Positions 49,721 to 58,237 of a DNA stretch of 64,000 nt are shown here, piece by piece (positions within the stretch are counted from its first letter, which is position 1; every line of letters begins with the position of its first letter). A program made the position numbers and the translations under genes. The notes beneath the pieces were generated by a model, which saw only the letters and a list, made by a program, of their open reading frames with translations, made no database searches and was not told where the DNA came from. The DNA is from a virus, in the IMG/VR virus record IMGVR_UViG_3300025326_000030, positions 1 to 64,000 of that record; one strand, given 5' to 3'.

Positions 49721-50748
49721 TTCATTTTCTCCTTTAACGCTGTCAATACTTGCTCTCGTAGGGGCACATTTTCATAGAGAAGGGATACGGTGGCATCCCG
49801 ACCCACAGCCAATTCCGTTTCACCAAAGAGCCACTTGGCATTCCCTGAAATCTTCTCCCCATCCTTATTGGTGAACACCATAAGTTCCTTGCTAATATCC
49901 ACTGCCTCTGCCACATAGTCAAAGTCTAAACCATGTGAGAATTGGCGCAAGTACACTTCGGATTCGCTCACCAACAGTGGCGCAGTTTTGTTCTTGGTTG
50001 CTCGTGCCTTGAAGATATATCCCTGAATTACATCAGATTCAATGGTCTTTGGCTTACCATTCACCACAAGGGTAGTTCGGTCTCGGAGGATTTCAGGTTT
50101 GTTCAGGCGGACCCGAACAGAAAAGTAGTGCTGCTTGGCTTGCCCCCCTGGTGTGGTAGTGGGGTCCCCTCCCATTACACCAATCTTATAACGCATCTGA
50201 TTGGTAAAGATGAGACAGGCTTTGTAATCCAGACCCATGATACGAGGAAAGAACTTCTGGCTTAGAAGTCGAGCCAAGAGGGAAATACTACTATCTCCCA
50301 TTGTCTTATCTTCTACCTCGGAAGGCGAGAGTGCGGCAATACTATCCAGAATGATGAGGTCGAACAAATCTTCTTTGACAAGAGCAATTAATTCCTCAAG
50401 GGTATCTTCAGCAGTTTGTTTGCCACGTTTAACCACAAAGCGGTCAATGTCGGCACCATAGCGTTTCTCTAATTCCTCACGAGTGAGAGACCCTTCTACA
50501 TCAAAGTAAGCTACCGTTGCTTGGGGGTCCGAGCGCAGCAGATGAGCCGCACTCGTTCCCAGTAGGGTAGACTTCCCATAGCTCTCAAAGCCAAAGACTT
50601 CTATCATACGACCACGAGGAAATCCGCCGCCAAGCAGGTGGTTGAAGGCAATACTACCCGTATCAATACGTTCCACATGGTCGTATCGGTCAATGGTTTG
50701 TAATGCCTTCAGGCGCTTCTGAATGGCTTCAGACAGTTGGTTTGACAT
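49717..50748 (-). CDS. recA: RecA recombinase
   Basis: 343 residues, near the bacterial RecA length. The P-loop reads GFESYGKST (residues 53-61), a variant of GPESSGKTT. LIILDSIAALSPS carries the Walker B segment, and loop-region ATPase residues are present (CLIFTNQMRYKIG, the RecA motif for the QMR segment; VMGGDPTTTPGGQA, the MAW/TTPGG region). It catalyses strand exchange on ssDNA for phage recombination-dependent replication. It overlaps the upstream gene at 50729. Confidence 0.92.
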   Translation of the reverse strand: MSNQLSEAIQKRLKALQTIDRYDHVERIDTGSIAFNHLLGGGFPRGRMIEVFGFESYGKSTLLGTSAAHLLRSDPQATVAYFDVEGSLTREELEKRYGADIDRFVVKRGKQTAEDTLEELIALVKEDLFDLIILDSIAALSPSEVEDKTMGDSSISLLARLLSQKFFPRIMGLDYKACLIFTNQMRYKIGVMGGDPTTTPGGQAKQHYFSVRVRLNKPEILRDRTTLVVNGKPKTIESDVIQGYIFKARATKNKTAPLLVSESEVYLRQFSHGLDFDYVAEAVDISKELMVFTNKDGEKISGNAKWLFGETELAVGRDATVSLLYENVPLREQVLTALKEKMK

Positions 50749-51154
50749 AATCTTTGGTGAACTCTTCCCAGAGAACCTTTAGTGCAGATACGAAGTCTTC
50801 ATTAGAAACTGAGATACTTGTACCCTCTCGACCATGTTCCACATCTACAATGGGTTCTTTAAGGGTAGATACTTTTGCCATCTCTAAGAACCGAATATAG
50901 CACTTGGAATAAAAGATATAAAGGTCAATTGACTCAAGGGTCTCGACAACTACGTCAATGCCTACTGCGTCATGTAAAGCGTTAATGACAAAGACAGACG
51001 CTTCATCAAACCCTTCGCTGACGCGCATATCGAACTTAGCTTTCTTAAAACTCACTTCATCGAACATTTCGTCAGCGATTCCTTGAGCAAGCTGATGAAT
51101 AAGGTCCTCTACTGTTTCAGATAATTCAACCGAGTTTTGCGAGATTTTCTTCAT
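50729..51154 (-). CDS. Hypothetical recombination-region protein
   Basis: 141 residues, helical and acidic, no recognised domain. It overlaps recA by 20 bases and the HNH gene upstream by 29, so its product is made in step with RecA. Confidence 0.5.
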   Translation of the reverse strand: MKKISQNSVELSETVEDLIHQLAQGIADEMFDEVSFKKAKFDMRVSEGFDEASVFVINALHDAVGIDVVVETLESIDLYIFYSKCYIRFLEMAKVSTLKEPIVDVEHGREGTSISVSNEDFVSALKVLWEEFTKDYVKPTV

Positions 51155-51503
51155 TTAATTCCTCCATTATTTCAAAGTAAACTTTTAGACCTGAACAATA
51201 GGGCTTCAGGGTTTCCAGAGCCTTGAGGACAGTCCCATAACCACAGGACTGAATCTTCAGACTCAAGATCGCCTTCTGCCCACTTCTCGTGTGCGCTTTA
51301 TCATGGCACACACGGCATAACACACAGCTTAATTCGGGGACAAAGCTCAACCTTCTCGCTTCCCCAGTGGTTCTCCCCCGATTGACAATCTCATGGAGAT
51401 CGTCAGCGGGGACAGTCCCACACCATTCACAGAGACCAGCAGACTCACGCAGGAGTTTCGACTTCAGCTTCATGCGTTGGTAAGCAAGTGCGGAGTTCTT
51501 CAT
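51126..51503 (-). CDS. HNH endonuclease
   Basis: 125 residues from ATG 51503; earlier ATG codons at 51533 and 51560 are possible. CEWCG, LHEIVNRGRTTGEA, then CRVCHDKAH form the HNH site with zinc-binding pairs. The coding region holds two of the GRGGACAGTCCC repeat motifs (51223-51237 and 51407-51419). Confidence 0.8.
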   Translation of the reverse strand: MKNSALAYQRMKLKSKLLRESAGLCEWCGTVPADDLHEIVNRGRTTGEARRLSFVPELSCVLCRVCHDKAHTRSGQKAILSLKIQSCGYGTVLKALETLKPYCSGLKVYFEIMEELNEENLAKLG

Positions 51504-51825
51504 TCGGTATCCATTTCTGCTGGTCTTGGTCATAAATATAGAAGGTTCGGAAAATGGCAATTGCCTCTGCTAACTTCAGGCTCTTGGTGGTCGAAATATC
51601 AGCACCAATAAGGTCAGCGAGGAACACTAACCGCTCTGCTCGATCCACATGAACAAAAATTTGATTCACCATGAGCAACCAGTAGCGAGATGCGCTAGTG
51701 GGCAAATCCCGTAACAGAACATCAGGATTGTCACACTGCCCCTTAGCAACTTCATAGTGGGTTTTATAAATCTTCTGAAGGTCTAGCATAAATACTCTCC
51801 TTATAGATTTAATTATATACTGCAT
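51445..51825 (-). CDS. Hypothetical replication-region protein
   Basis: 126 residues, helical, with a mid-sequence LFVHVDRAERLVF-like strand (actual IFVHVDRAERLVF). No family recognised. It lies between the helicase and the HNH gene and overlaps the latter. Confidence 0.45.
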   Translation of the reverse strand: MQYIIKSIRRVFMLDLQKIYKTHYEVAKGQCDNPDVLLRDLPTSASRYWLLMVNQIFVHVDRAERLVFLADLIGADISTTKSLKLAEAIAIFRTFYIYDQDQQKWIPNEELRTCLPTHEAEVETPA

Positions 51826-51836
51826 TCAGAACTGGG

Positions 51837-53312
51837 TCAATAACCAACTTTGGGAAAAGTAAAATACTCATTAATGGTACGAATTGGATGGGGCAGTTTC
51901 CCCTTCTTGATGTTATTCCCGATGTAGAAGTTGAAGACCAAGAAGGATTCCCAATCGCCTTCCTTGTGCCAGAACATCTCTTCGCCGAGAGCGTTTCTGG
52001 CTATCTTGCCTCTTTTACGGTCTTCTGCGGTTTCATAGAAAGGCAGGTCTTTCAGGGCGACTAACCGCTCGATACGAAGAATAGCTTGCGCTCGGATAGC
52101 AGCATCTTTGGCATAGCGGATAGAAATTTCATCGGTTTCGTAGTTGGTTTTGGGATCACCCTGAGCAGACATGATAATAGGAACGTCATGAATTTCAGCC
52201 AATTCCTTCACTGCGCTGGCAACCTGATTAGTGCCTTCCACTATGTCTTTGGAATACTGCTGCCAACGTATCAGTTGGTAGTAGTCAATCATCACCACGA
52301 GGATGCGTCCCTTGGCTTCTGCCAGCAGTTTACGCTTGGCAATTTCCACACTTATATCCTCTGGGGTGGCACCCACACAATGGAAGTAACTAATGGCTCC
52401 CATTGTTTTCTCGGCGCGGGCAATGTCTTCGTCCAACTTATCTGCCAACTCTTTCCAGGGTGGCGCTCCAAGGTCGAGGAATATCTGTTCTCCATTTTTG
52501 TAGTAGAACCCTTGCTCAAGGTAGTTAAAGGGGATTTTCATGCGACGGGACATATAGCGACTGTGCATGGTGAGCGCATCAGTTTCGAGGTGGCAGAACA
52601 ATACATCGAAACCACCAAGGCGATGGGCAATATAGTCTGCCGAATACGCCATGATGTTGGTCTTCCCCATTTTGGAGATGGCTTCGATGATAAGGACTTC
52701 CTTGCGCTTGATGAAAGGCACGATTTCCCATGTGGCTTCAAAGGGTAGGCGTGGACCAATGGCATTTCCAGCACGCGCTTGCGCCAGATTGCCCGCTACA
52801 TACTTTCGCCAGTCTTTTGCCAGATCATGCCCACCAACTGAAGAAAAAGACTTCTTCTTAGGTGCGGCTTTGTGAAGTCCCGTTACCAACTTATCATAAG
52901 CAGCAGTAATCCCCACCTTGCCATCTTCAAGGTCTGCAATCCCCTTTTCGAGGACTGTCCTCAAACGAATGGCTTCCTGATAATCTCTGAAGGCAATTAC
53001 GTAAGAAGTGATAAGTCCGTCAGTGGTGGAAAAACCAAGAAGGGTTTCCAATAAAACCCTTCCATTCTCTTGCCAGTGAGGGTCATTATCCAGAAAGGGG
53101 ATAACCTCTTTGGGTAAGGGTATCCCCCCTGCCGCAGCAAGTTTGAGCAAGACCTCAAAGACAAAGCGTTCAAATGCCATGTCTGAGGGGAAAATGTCGG
53201 GGTCAAGTTGGCGCAACTCATAGAGCTTGGTAGTATCCTCCCCAAAAGAGTTCGCCAACATCCTCTTAAGGTTCTCTTTTTGGTTATCGGTTAACATCAT
53301 TTTCTGATTCAT
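51837..53312 (-). CDS. Replicative helicase, DnaB-type
   Basis: 491 residues. The RecA-like core has Walker A AISKMGKT (residues 211-218), Walker B LVVMIDYYQL and a later IIMSAQGDPK segment for motif H3. The N-terminal 150 residues form a DnaB-like helical domain. It unwinds duplex DNA at forks. A GAGGACTGTCCTC motif lies inside at 52950-52962. An alternative start 12 bases downstream is possible. Confidence 0.85.
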   Translation of the reverse strand: MNQKMMLTDNQKENLKRMLANSFGEDTTKLYELRQLDPDIFPSDMAFERFVFEVLLKLAAAGGIPLPKEVIPFLDNDPHWQENGRVLLETLLGFSTTDGLITSYVIAFRDYQEAIRLRTVLEKGIADLEDGKVGITAAYDKLVTGLHKAAPKKKSFSSVGGHDLAKDWRKYVAGNLAQARAGNAIGPRLPFEATWEIVPFIKRKEVLIIEAISKMGKTNIMAYSADYIAHRLGGFDVLFCHLETDALTMHSRYMSRRMKIPFNYLEQGFYYKNGEQIFLDLGAPPWKELADKLDEDIARAEKTMGAISYFHCVGATPEDISVEIAKRKLLAEAKGRILVVMIDYYQLIRWQQYSKDIVEGTNQVASAVKELAEIHDVPIIMSAQGDPKTNYETDEISIRYAKDAAIRAQAILRIERLVALKDLPFYETAEDRKRGKIARNALGEEMFWHKEGDWESFLVFNFYIGNNIKKGKLPHPIRTINEYFTFPKVGY

Positions 53313-53472
53313 GCGGAGTGTGTTCTTTCACATATGCTTCGGCAAGAACAAGGATTTCTTCTAATTGCTCAGTTCGGAGTCTGATATACGGAACATCCAA
53401 ACCAACCAACACGCGCATCTGACGGACATGCCGTATAACGTCATTGTTTAGAAACTCTGGATTACTGTCCAT
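53284..53472 (-). CDS. Hypothetical small protein
   Basis: 62 residues, helical, ending acidic. It overlaps the helicase start by 29 bases. No family recognised. Confidence 0.45.
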   Translation of the reverse strand: MDSNPEFLNNDVIRHVRQMRVLVGLDVPYIRLRTEQLEEILVLAEAYVKEHTPHESENDVNR

Positions 53473-53805
53473 TTATTTCAACTCAAGATTAATAGTTGCC
53501 CATCGAATTCCTTCTTTTTCTTGGAGGGCTTTACGCAAGAGAACCTCAATTTCATATTTGAGATCGCGGCATTCCTGTTCTATTTCACGATAGTTGCTGT
53601 GTTCATCGCTTTCACGAAGCCTCTGCATTTCTTCTTCAACGCGATAAACACAGCAACTATCGTGAAATAGGCGTTTTTCTAGCACTTCCATTTGAGACCG
53701 ATAGGCAACCCTAAGTTGTTCCAATCGCGCATCAGCATTTCGCCATTTTGCCAACAGGCTCTCATAAGTTTGCGTATCAGCATCATCAAGCATTATGTCA
53801 TTCAT
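53473..53805 (-). CDS. Coiled-coil protein
   Basis: 110 residues from ATG 53805, preceded by GGAAG. Nearly all helix, with Glu/Arg/Leu heptads. Ends one base before 53284-53472. Function unknown. Confidence 0.5.
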   Translation of the reverse strand: MNDIMLDDADTQTYESLLAKWRNADARLEQLRVAYRSQMEVLEKRLFHDSCCVYRVEEEMQRLRESDEHSNYREIEQECRDLKYEIEVLLRKALQEKEGIRWATINLELK

Positions 53806-54200
53806 TTTCTTCCTCTCCATTTTAACCACGCCAAACATATTGCAAGACATGGATCATCATTATCTACTTCAACCAAGGGAAAGTTAAATTGAGCGTGCCA
53901 ATAATATTCTCGTTTGCCATCAACAAGAAAATGAGGTTCTCGAACAAGGCGGAAAGGATTGTCGCCCACCAGAGAAAGCGCCTCTTCCATGTTGTCGGTG
54001 TAGTTGTTCTGGCAAACTACCCAGTGGCGCTTCCATGCACCATCAAGAGTATTCTCAGGCACATCATGAATTTCAACATATTTATTTCCATTAGGGTCAA
54101 CCAAGAAGAAAGAATCCATGTTGGAATCCTTAACACTCCACCCCAGTGCTTTCAGAACTTCTCGTTCGAGTTCCCAATCTTCAAGTTTAGAGTAATTCAT
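53802..54200 (-). CDS. ABA-sandwich-like phage protein, paralogue of 48049-48480
   Basis: 132 residues from ATG 54200, preceded by AAGGAG. The opening LEDWELEREVLKALGW is almost identical to that of 48049-48480, and the C-terminal CLAICLAWLKW helix corresponds too. The two diverge in the middle. Confidence 0.6.
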   Translation of the reverse strand: MNYSKLEDWELEREVLKALGWSVKDSNMDSFFLVDPNGNKYVEIHDVPENTLDGAWKRHWVVCQNNYTDNMEEALSLVGDNPFRLVREPHFLVDGKREYYWHAQFNFPLVEVDNDDPCLAICLAWLKWRGRK

Positions 54201-54495
54201 TTTCTTTCTCCTTTTCTTGGGGACTGTCCTCAACCACAAAGCGCATTAAGTCATTAAGAATGTCTTCCATGAGAGATTGCATTTCTTCAAGTGCGCTGAT
54301 AACACACAGGTCATATTCAGGGGAATTGCGAAATTCTTCTTCGCCCCATCCCTCAAAACTAGGTTCGCTGTCTACGGCAAGAGACCCATAACGACAACTT
54401 ACCCAGTAAATGTGAGGCTCCTGTACGGTCTGCAAACGGATACTCACGCACACATCGTTAGGGGTTAATTTACGGATTCGCATTGTATCACTCAT
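54187..54495 (-). CDS. Hypothetical protein
   Basis: 102 residues from ATG 54495, which overlaps the stop of 54488-54634 as ATGAGTGA. Beta-rich N-terminal half, acidic helix at the end. No recognised family. TTGGGGACTGTCCTCAA lies near its 3' end. Confidence 0.5.
   Translation of the reverse strand: MSDTMRIRKLTPNDVCVSIRLQTVQEPHIYWVSCRYGSLAVDSEPSFEGWGEEEFRNSPEYDLCVISALEEMQSLMEDILNDLMRFVVEDSPQEKEKENELL
54217..54233. repeat. Dispersed near-palindrome, copy in 54187-54495
   Basis: TTGGGGACTGTCCTCAA, identical to the copy at 34834-34850 although the two genes are unrelated, which argues for a DNA-level role. Confidence 0.7.
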
Positions 54496-54634
54496 TCTTT
54501 CGGACTTGTTGCTCATCGTCAACGGCAACCGCTTCATCGCAAAGTTTTTCTAACTCTTCGCCGTAATCATTCAAGAAGATATTTAGAGTAGTTACGGCAT
54601 TAATCGCTTCCTTAAAACGCTCAAGGGGCATCAT
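54488..54634 (-). CDS. Small helical protein
   Basis: 48 residues (starts MMPLERFKEAINAVTTLNIF, ends QVRKNE). The start lies just before the end of 54631-55236 and its stop overlaps 54187-54495, so the whole stretch is contiguous and co-translated. Acidic, helical, unknown function. Confidence 0.55.
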   Translation of the reverse strand: MMPLERFKEAINAVTTLNIFLNDYGEELEKLCDEAVAVDDEQQVRKNE

Positions 54635-55236
54635 TCTATTTCTCTCCCATAATTCAGTAAATACTTCACATATTCACTTGGTTCCTTTGGTTCTTGTGGT
54701 TTTTTTGAACTCAATGCAAGAACTTCTTCGGCTAAATATTCTAGCTGGTCTAACGAAATGATTGTAACAACTCCATCAACAGAGTAAAGCACTTCGTAAG
54801 TCCACGATTTAACACCATAAGACTGTCCCATATCACTGACTGTCATATAGTGAGGTTGTTTGCGAAGTGTAATAGTACGGATTTCGCCACTGGGGAATCG
54901 AGCAGTCAATTGGGCAGTTTCATCTGCCATTTCAATCCGAGGACAATTCCGATAATAGTCACCTAATGGATAACTAAGAATAACCAGATGGTTATACCCC
55001 CAATCGTTATAAATAGTTAAGCTAATCCAATTGGGGCTGAGTTTTTCCTTGATTTCCAGAACGCGTTCTGCTTTGTGATAGACAGTACAATCAGCATTTT
55101 CGCATTGCCCATCCCTAAGCGAAGCATAGCAAAATCCGCAGCAAGATTGTCCTGTAGTCGGATGGGATACCTGTGTAGGACAGTCCTCTAGGTGTTTCAA
55201 TTCTTCATGCAACTGAATAAAAGTTTCTTGGTTCAT
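54631..55236 (-). CDS. Hypothetical protein with zinc-type cysteine cluster
   Basis: 201 residues. GQSCCGFCYASLRDGQCENA near residues 29-48 and a following DC give about five cysteines in a CxxC-type cluster. The rest is a beta-rich domain. It overlaps both neighbours by four bases. Confidence 0.5.
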   Translation of the reverse strand: MNQETFIQLHEELKHLEDCPTQVSHPTTGQSCCGFCYASLRDGQCENADCTVYHKAERVLEIKEKLSPNWISLTIYNDWGYNHLVILSYPLGDYYRNCPRIEMADETAQLTARFPSGEIRTITLRKQPHYMTVSDMGQSYGVKSWTYEVLYSVDGVVTIISLDQLEYLAEEVLALSSKKPQEPKEPSEYVKYLLNYGREIE

Positions 55237-55808
55237 TCTATTTCTCCTCCGTAATGGTCTTCTAATTCTTGTCTCATTCTATCCTCAAGGTCCCGTTTCG
55301 CATAGTAGGCTTCAAGCTGAAGTTCCTGATTACGCCTTGAAGTTAATTGGGCATAATCGAAAAATAAACCACGAACTGCCTGAATGATTGATTTGCGTTC
55401 TTTTAGGAACTCCATTGCCTTAACTGAGCGCCTATTCATGCGTGTGATAATCGCTGCAACAGTTTCCTCGTCGAAGAAAGTCAACTCAACTTCACGACCA
55501 GACCGATCACGACTTAACAATCTGTTAAGTGACACGAATTCTGACAAATCGCTTTCCATAAGACGCTTAATCGCCATTGCAATAGCAGGTTCGCTCATGT
55601 CAGTAGCACGAGCAATTTCCGCCTCGTTCATCCAAATCTGACCCGCACTATCAAAAAGTACCTTTGCTCCACGTACTTCTGCTAGATAGAAAACATGAAA
55701 CTCCTGAGTTTCTTGATTAAGCAGTTCTATCTTCTGAAGAAATTCAATACCCCGAAGGTGCTGAAGCTCAGAAAAGACTGATTCTATAAGAGTTAATTCG
55801 TTTACCAT
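55233..55808 (-). CDS. Helix-turn-helix antirepressor- or RhuM-like protein
   Basis: 191 residues from ATG 55808, preceded by AAAGGA. Residues about 55-100 carry QIWMNEAEIARATDMSEPAI, a helix-turn-helix with the layout of RhuM/BRO-N-like phage proteins, followed by a helical linker and a charged coiled coil. It is the first gene of the 46512-55808 minus-strand run and could regulate it. Confidence 0.55.
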   Translation of the reverse strand: MVNELTLIESVFSELQHLRGIEFLQKIELLNQETQEFHVFYLAEVRGAKVLFDSAGQIWMNEAEIARATDMSEPAIAMAIKRLMESDLSEFVSLNRLLSRDRSGREVELTFFDEETVAAIITRMNRRSVKAMEFLKERKSIIQAVRGLFFDYAQLTSRRNQELQLEAYYAKRDLEDRMRQELEDHYGGEIE

Positions 55809-56003
55809 CGCATTATCCTTTTGTTCCGATTGCTTTTCGTCGCTGGATAAGGTAAACTCCTTGCTACCTCGTAATTGAAATCTAGCGACTAACCGCACCT
55901 AGCGGTTCTTTGTTTTATGGTTCTATCTGAACAAGTGAGTGATTCAGGTTCGTTTACAAGGCGAAGTAGTCCAAATCTTCGGCTCAGATACCAATAAGGA
56001 TAC

Positions 56004-56027
56004 CAAAAAGAACTTGCGTATGCAAGT
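56004..56027 (-). terminator. Terminator downstream of the TROVE gene
   Basis: On the minus strand ACTTGC (56027-56022), loop ATAC, GCAAGT (56017-56012), then TCTTTTT. It ends the Y RNA-TROVE transcript and separates it from the replication run. Between here and 55808 a second hairpin, ACCGC/GCGGT near 55890-55906, faces the plus strand. Confidence 0.6.
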
Positions 56028-56076
56028 CCTCTTTGTGGTAGGTAAAGCCCAAATAAAGAATTCAGAGATGATTATA

Positions 56077-57645
56077 TCAGAGTTCGTACTTATTTACAGC
56101 ATCTACCTGTGTACCCAGACCATTAGCGGTTAGCGCAATGAACTTTAGGATGCTATCACTCCATCCGTAGATGTAATACACATCTGGCTCGTTTTGTGGT
56201 GCAACCGCATGGCGATAGGGAGCCAACTGGATCAAGAAGGCTTTTGCCTTGGGCGAAACATGGCGCTTATACTGCTGCCACAGTTCCACGAAGCCACTGC
56301 CTACCCATTCCGCGCTGTCGGTGATACCAATGAAAATGTCCACTTTGGTCCGATCATCTATCAATTGTTTGATGGGCGCACTCAGACTAGTACCCCCGCC
56401 ACCAATGGCGGCAAGGCGATTAGCAGTAGTCATCATGCTATCCTGTGCGGAGAGCTTGATAGGCACCACGCGAGACTCAAAGGGCAAGACCAAGCTCATC
56501 TTGCTCTTCTTCAGGAGCGCAGCCGCGAAAATACCCGCCACGTCAATGAAGCGCGTAGCACCCTTATCAGTCAGTTGCCCACTCATGCTCCCGCTTACGT
56601 CTGGGGCAATGCAGATTACGCCCTCAAGGTCAGGCAGGTTCACAAAACTTTTGTCAATTGCACTGACCAACGACTCACTAACCGCCTGCTCAACATGATT
56701 CTGAGGGTTGAACATCTTATAAGCCGTGAACAAACGGAAGGGCAGAATCTTGGCTTTATGGATATTCTCTGCGTCATTCATGCGCGTTGCCACATACGCG
56801 GCGTTATCTTGATCTGCCAAGACCCCTGCCTTTTGCAAGGTATTCAGGTGGCGCATGAGTGCCATATAAGGCATTTGACGCATGAGAGAAGACCACAGGG
56901 ATTTGTCGGGTTGAATCACCCCCGTGACAATCTCGTAGGGCAGCTTGCCAGAGGCAATCAATCCCTCGTATTCGTCAGGGGGTGATTTCTTAAGCATTTC
57001 AAATGCCTCTAGCTGAGGCGTAAGTGCGCGACTGCGGGTATCAAGCCACTTATCGGGTTGAGTTAGATACATGAAAATAGTGTTCTGCTTCTCACTGGTG
57101 GTCTTGGGATGCACTAGACGCAGAATATCCCGAATAGCATACCCCTGACCACCTGTAGCGTACTTCAGGGCGTGGTATTCACTCAAATTCAGAAGCCAAT
57201 TGGCAATCATGCGTTTAATGGCACGTCCCATGCCCTTAGAGCCCACCACGCCACCCCGAACAATCTCCACGAAGTCCGCCAGATCACCAGGAGTTAGAAT
57301 CACACGACTGAAAATCTGTCGGGCAATCTGGGGGTGTCGTTTAGCCAGATGCGCCAACCCAATAACGGGTTGCATACGCATCAATCCCTCATTGCGGGCA
57401 TAGACAATTGCCTTTGCCGCAAACTGGGGACTGTCCTGCGTCATTTGGGCATGGAGACCCAGAGATTCTCGGAGCAACTTCTCTTCAGACGCATAGAACG
57501 TACCCCCAAGCGTATTGGTGAGAAGCACCTGAAGGTAAGCCTCTTCATCACTGCGTTGGAAAGTAGGAAACCCTTCATAATTCACCTCAGTGGTTGCATC
57601 GTAAGGATTCAAATTTTTAACGAACTTATTTTGTACGCGCCCCAT
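56077..57645 (-). CDS. rsr: TROVE domain protein, Ro60/Rsr orthologue
   Basis: 522 residues, the standard Rsr size. Residues about 25-330 are the HEAT-like TROVE ring that grips Y RNA and structured RNA ends; residues about 340-520 are a von Willebrand A domain with DVSGS (Asp349, Ser351, Ser353), GGGGTSLSAP (Thr) and GITDSAEW (Asp), so the metal site is complete. In bacteria Rsr works with Y RNA and PNPase in RNA quality control. Here it follows an array of four Y RNA-like units in the same orientation, supporting one transcript. GGTTAAC precedes the ATG with AGGAAGG as ribosome-binding site. Confidence 0.92.
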   Translation of the reverse strand: MGRVQNKFVKNLNPYDATTEVNYEGFPTFQRSDEEAYLQVLLTNTLGGTFYASEEKLLRESLGLHAQMTQDSPQFAAKAIVYARNEGLMRMQPVIGLAHLAKRHPQIARQIFSRVILTPGDLADFVEIVRGGVVGSKGMGRAIKRMIANWLLNLSEYHALKYATGGQGYAIRDILRLVHPKTTSEKQNTIFMYLTQPDKWLDTRSRALTPQLEAFEMLKKSPPDEYEGLIASGKLPYEIVTGVIQPDKSLWSSLMRQMPYMALMRHLNTLQKAGVLADQDNAAYVATRMNDAENIHKAKILPFRLFTAYKMFNPQNHVEQAVSESLVSAIDKSFVNLPDLEGVICIAPDVSGSMSGQLTDKGATRFIDVAGIFAAALLKKSKMSLVLPFESRVVPIKLSAQDSMMTTANRLAAIGGGGTSLSAPIKQLIDDRTKVDIFIGITDSAEWVGSGFVELWQQYKRHVSPKAKAFLIQLAPYRHAVAPQNEPDVYYIYGWSDSILKFIALTANGLGTQVDAVNKYEL

Positions 57646-57742
57646 GTTAACCTTCCTTTTGGGGTATAATCAAACCGAACCTTAGATAATTGCCTTATTC
57701 TCTATTGTGACGCCACTGTAAGGCGTTCTCTTGATGATTGCG

Positions 57743-57843
57743 CCATGAAGAAGGTTTTTTGAGAATCATTGCGGATTTGAACCGCTAATGGCATAGAGCC
57801 ATTCGTTAACCGATACGAAGCAGACCCCCAACTCACCTCATGG
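57743..57843 (-). ncRNA. Y RNA-like unit D
   Basis: 5' stem CCATGAGG (57843-57836) pairs with 3' CTTCATGG (57750-57743). Inside: a TTCGT/ACGAA hairpin, then TGGC/GCCA (a variable-arm-like hairpin), then a T-arm copy GCGG-TTCAAAT-CCGC. No clear D-arm copy. It is followed by the conserved GCGCAATCAT block. Last of four units before the TROVE gene. Confidence 0.72.
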
Positions 57844-57854
57844 TGATAATACCG

Positions 57855-57990
57855 CTACGAAGAAGTTGTCTGTACAGGACTTTCATAACCGCTGCTTTGA
57901 AGACTTAGCTACATCCCAATTTGGAATGGACGGATTTCATACCGTCGATCACGGTTTGTCGTCGAAGCACCCCATACATGCACCTCGTAG
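57855..57990 (-). ncRNA. Y RNA-like unit C
   Basis: 5' stem CTACGAGG (57990-57983) pairs with 3' CTTCGTAG (57862-57855), a compensatory variant of the stems in units A, B and D. Inside, a T-arm-like GACGG/CCGTC hairpin with an eight-base loop, a closed acceptor-like CATTCC/GGGATG stem, then TAGCT...AGC as a degenerate D-arm, in the permuted order of unit A. Followed by GCGGTATTAT-type sequence. Confidence 0.72.
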
Positions 57991-58006
57991 TTCTTAAATA
58001 ATTGCG

Positions 58007-58078
58007 CTGTGAAGAATTGTGTGTGGAGAGGCACATTTTGATTTTCAGTCGGAGTAGCCCCGTCCATTCGCCTCACAG
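58007..58078 (-). ncRNA. Y RNA-like unit B, short form
   Basis: 5' stem CTGTGAGG (58078-58071) pairs with 3' CTTCACAG (58014-58007). Only 72 nt. Inside are CGG/CCG and TGTG/CACA hairpins, with no tRNA-like arms recognised. The 3' flank GCGCAATTAT matches that of the other units. Confidence 0.68.
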
Positions 58079-58104
58079 TCGTGAATCTAAACCATATAAT
58101 AGCG

Positions 58105-58230
58105 CCATGAAGAAGTTGGTTCGGAAACAGCTTTTTATGCTCTGCCGATTGAGCTACGCATTTCTGCGGCGAGACTCGAACTCGCATACTTCGATTAACA
58201 GTCGATGAAGTCCCCGATAGCACCTCATGG
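58105..58230 (-). ncRNA. YrlA-type Y RNA, unit A with permuted tRNA mimic
   Basis: 5' stem CCATGAGG (58230-58223) pairs with 3' CTTCATGG (58112-58105). Between lie, in order: an anticodon-like hairpin with loop CTGTTAA (as in tRNA-Asn), a T-arm GCGAG/CTCGC with TTCGAGT (58185-58169), an acceptor stem CGCA-GAAA-TGCG (58168-58157) closed by a GNRA tetraloop, and a D-arm TAGCTCAATCGGCAGAGCA (58156-58138). Arms occur in circularly permuted order, the hallmark of bacterial YrlA RNAs, which bind Rsr through the end stem. Confidence 0.8.
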
Positions 58231-58237
58231 TATCACC

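Noticed and set aside
52086-52748. Plus-strand reading of 220 codons opposite the helicase
   Set aside because: The DnaB-type motifs are on the minus strand.
55939-56133. Plus-strand reading of 64 codons starting at GTG between TROVE and the replication run
   Set aside because: Its first 40 residues look protein-like, but there is no ribosome-binding site, its end overlaps the TROVE gene, and the minus-strand terminator lies within it.
56194-56985. Long plus-strand reading opposite TROVE
   Set aside because: Antisense to a conserved gene with all vWA and TROVE features; composition is that of a shadow frame.
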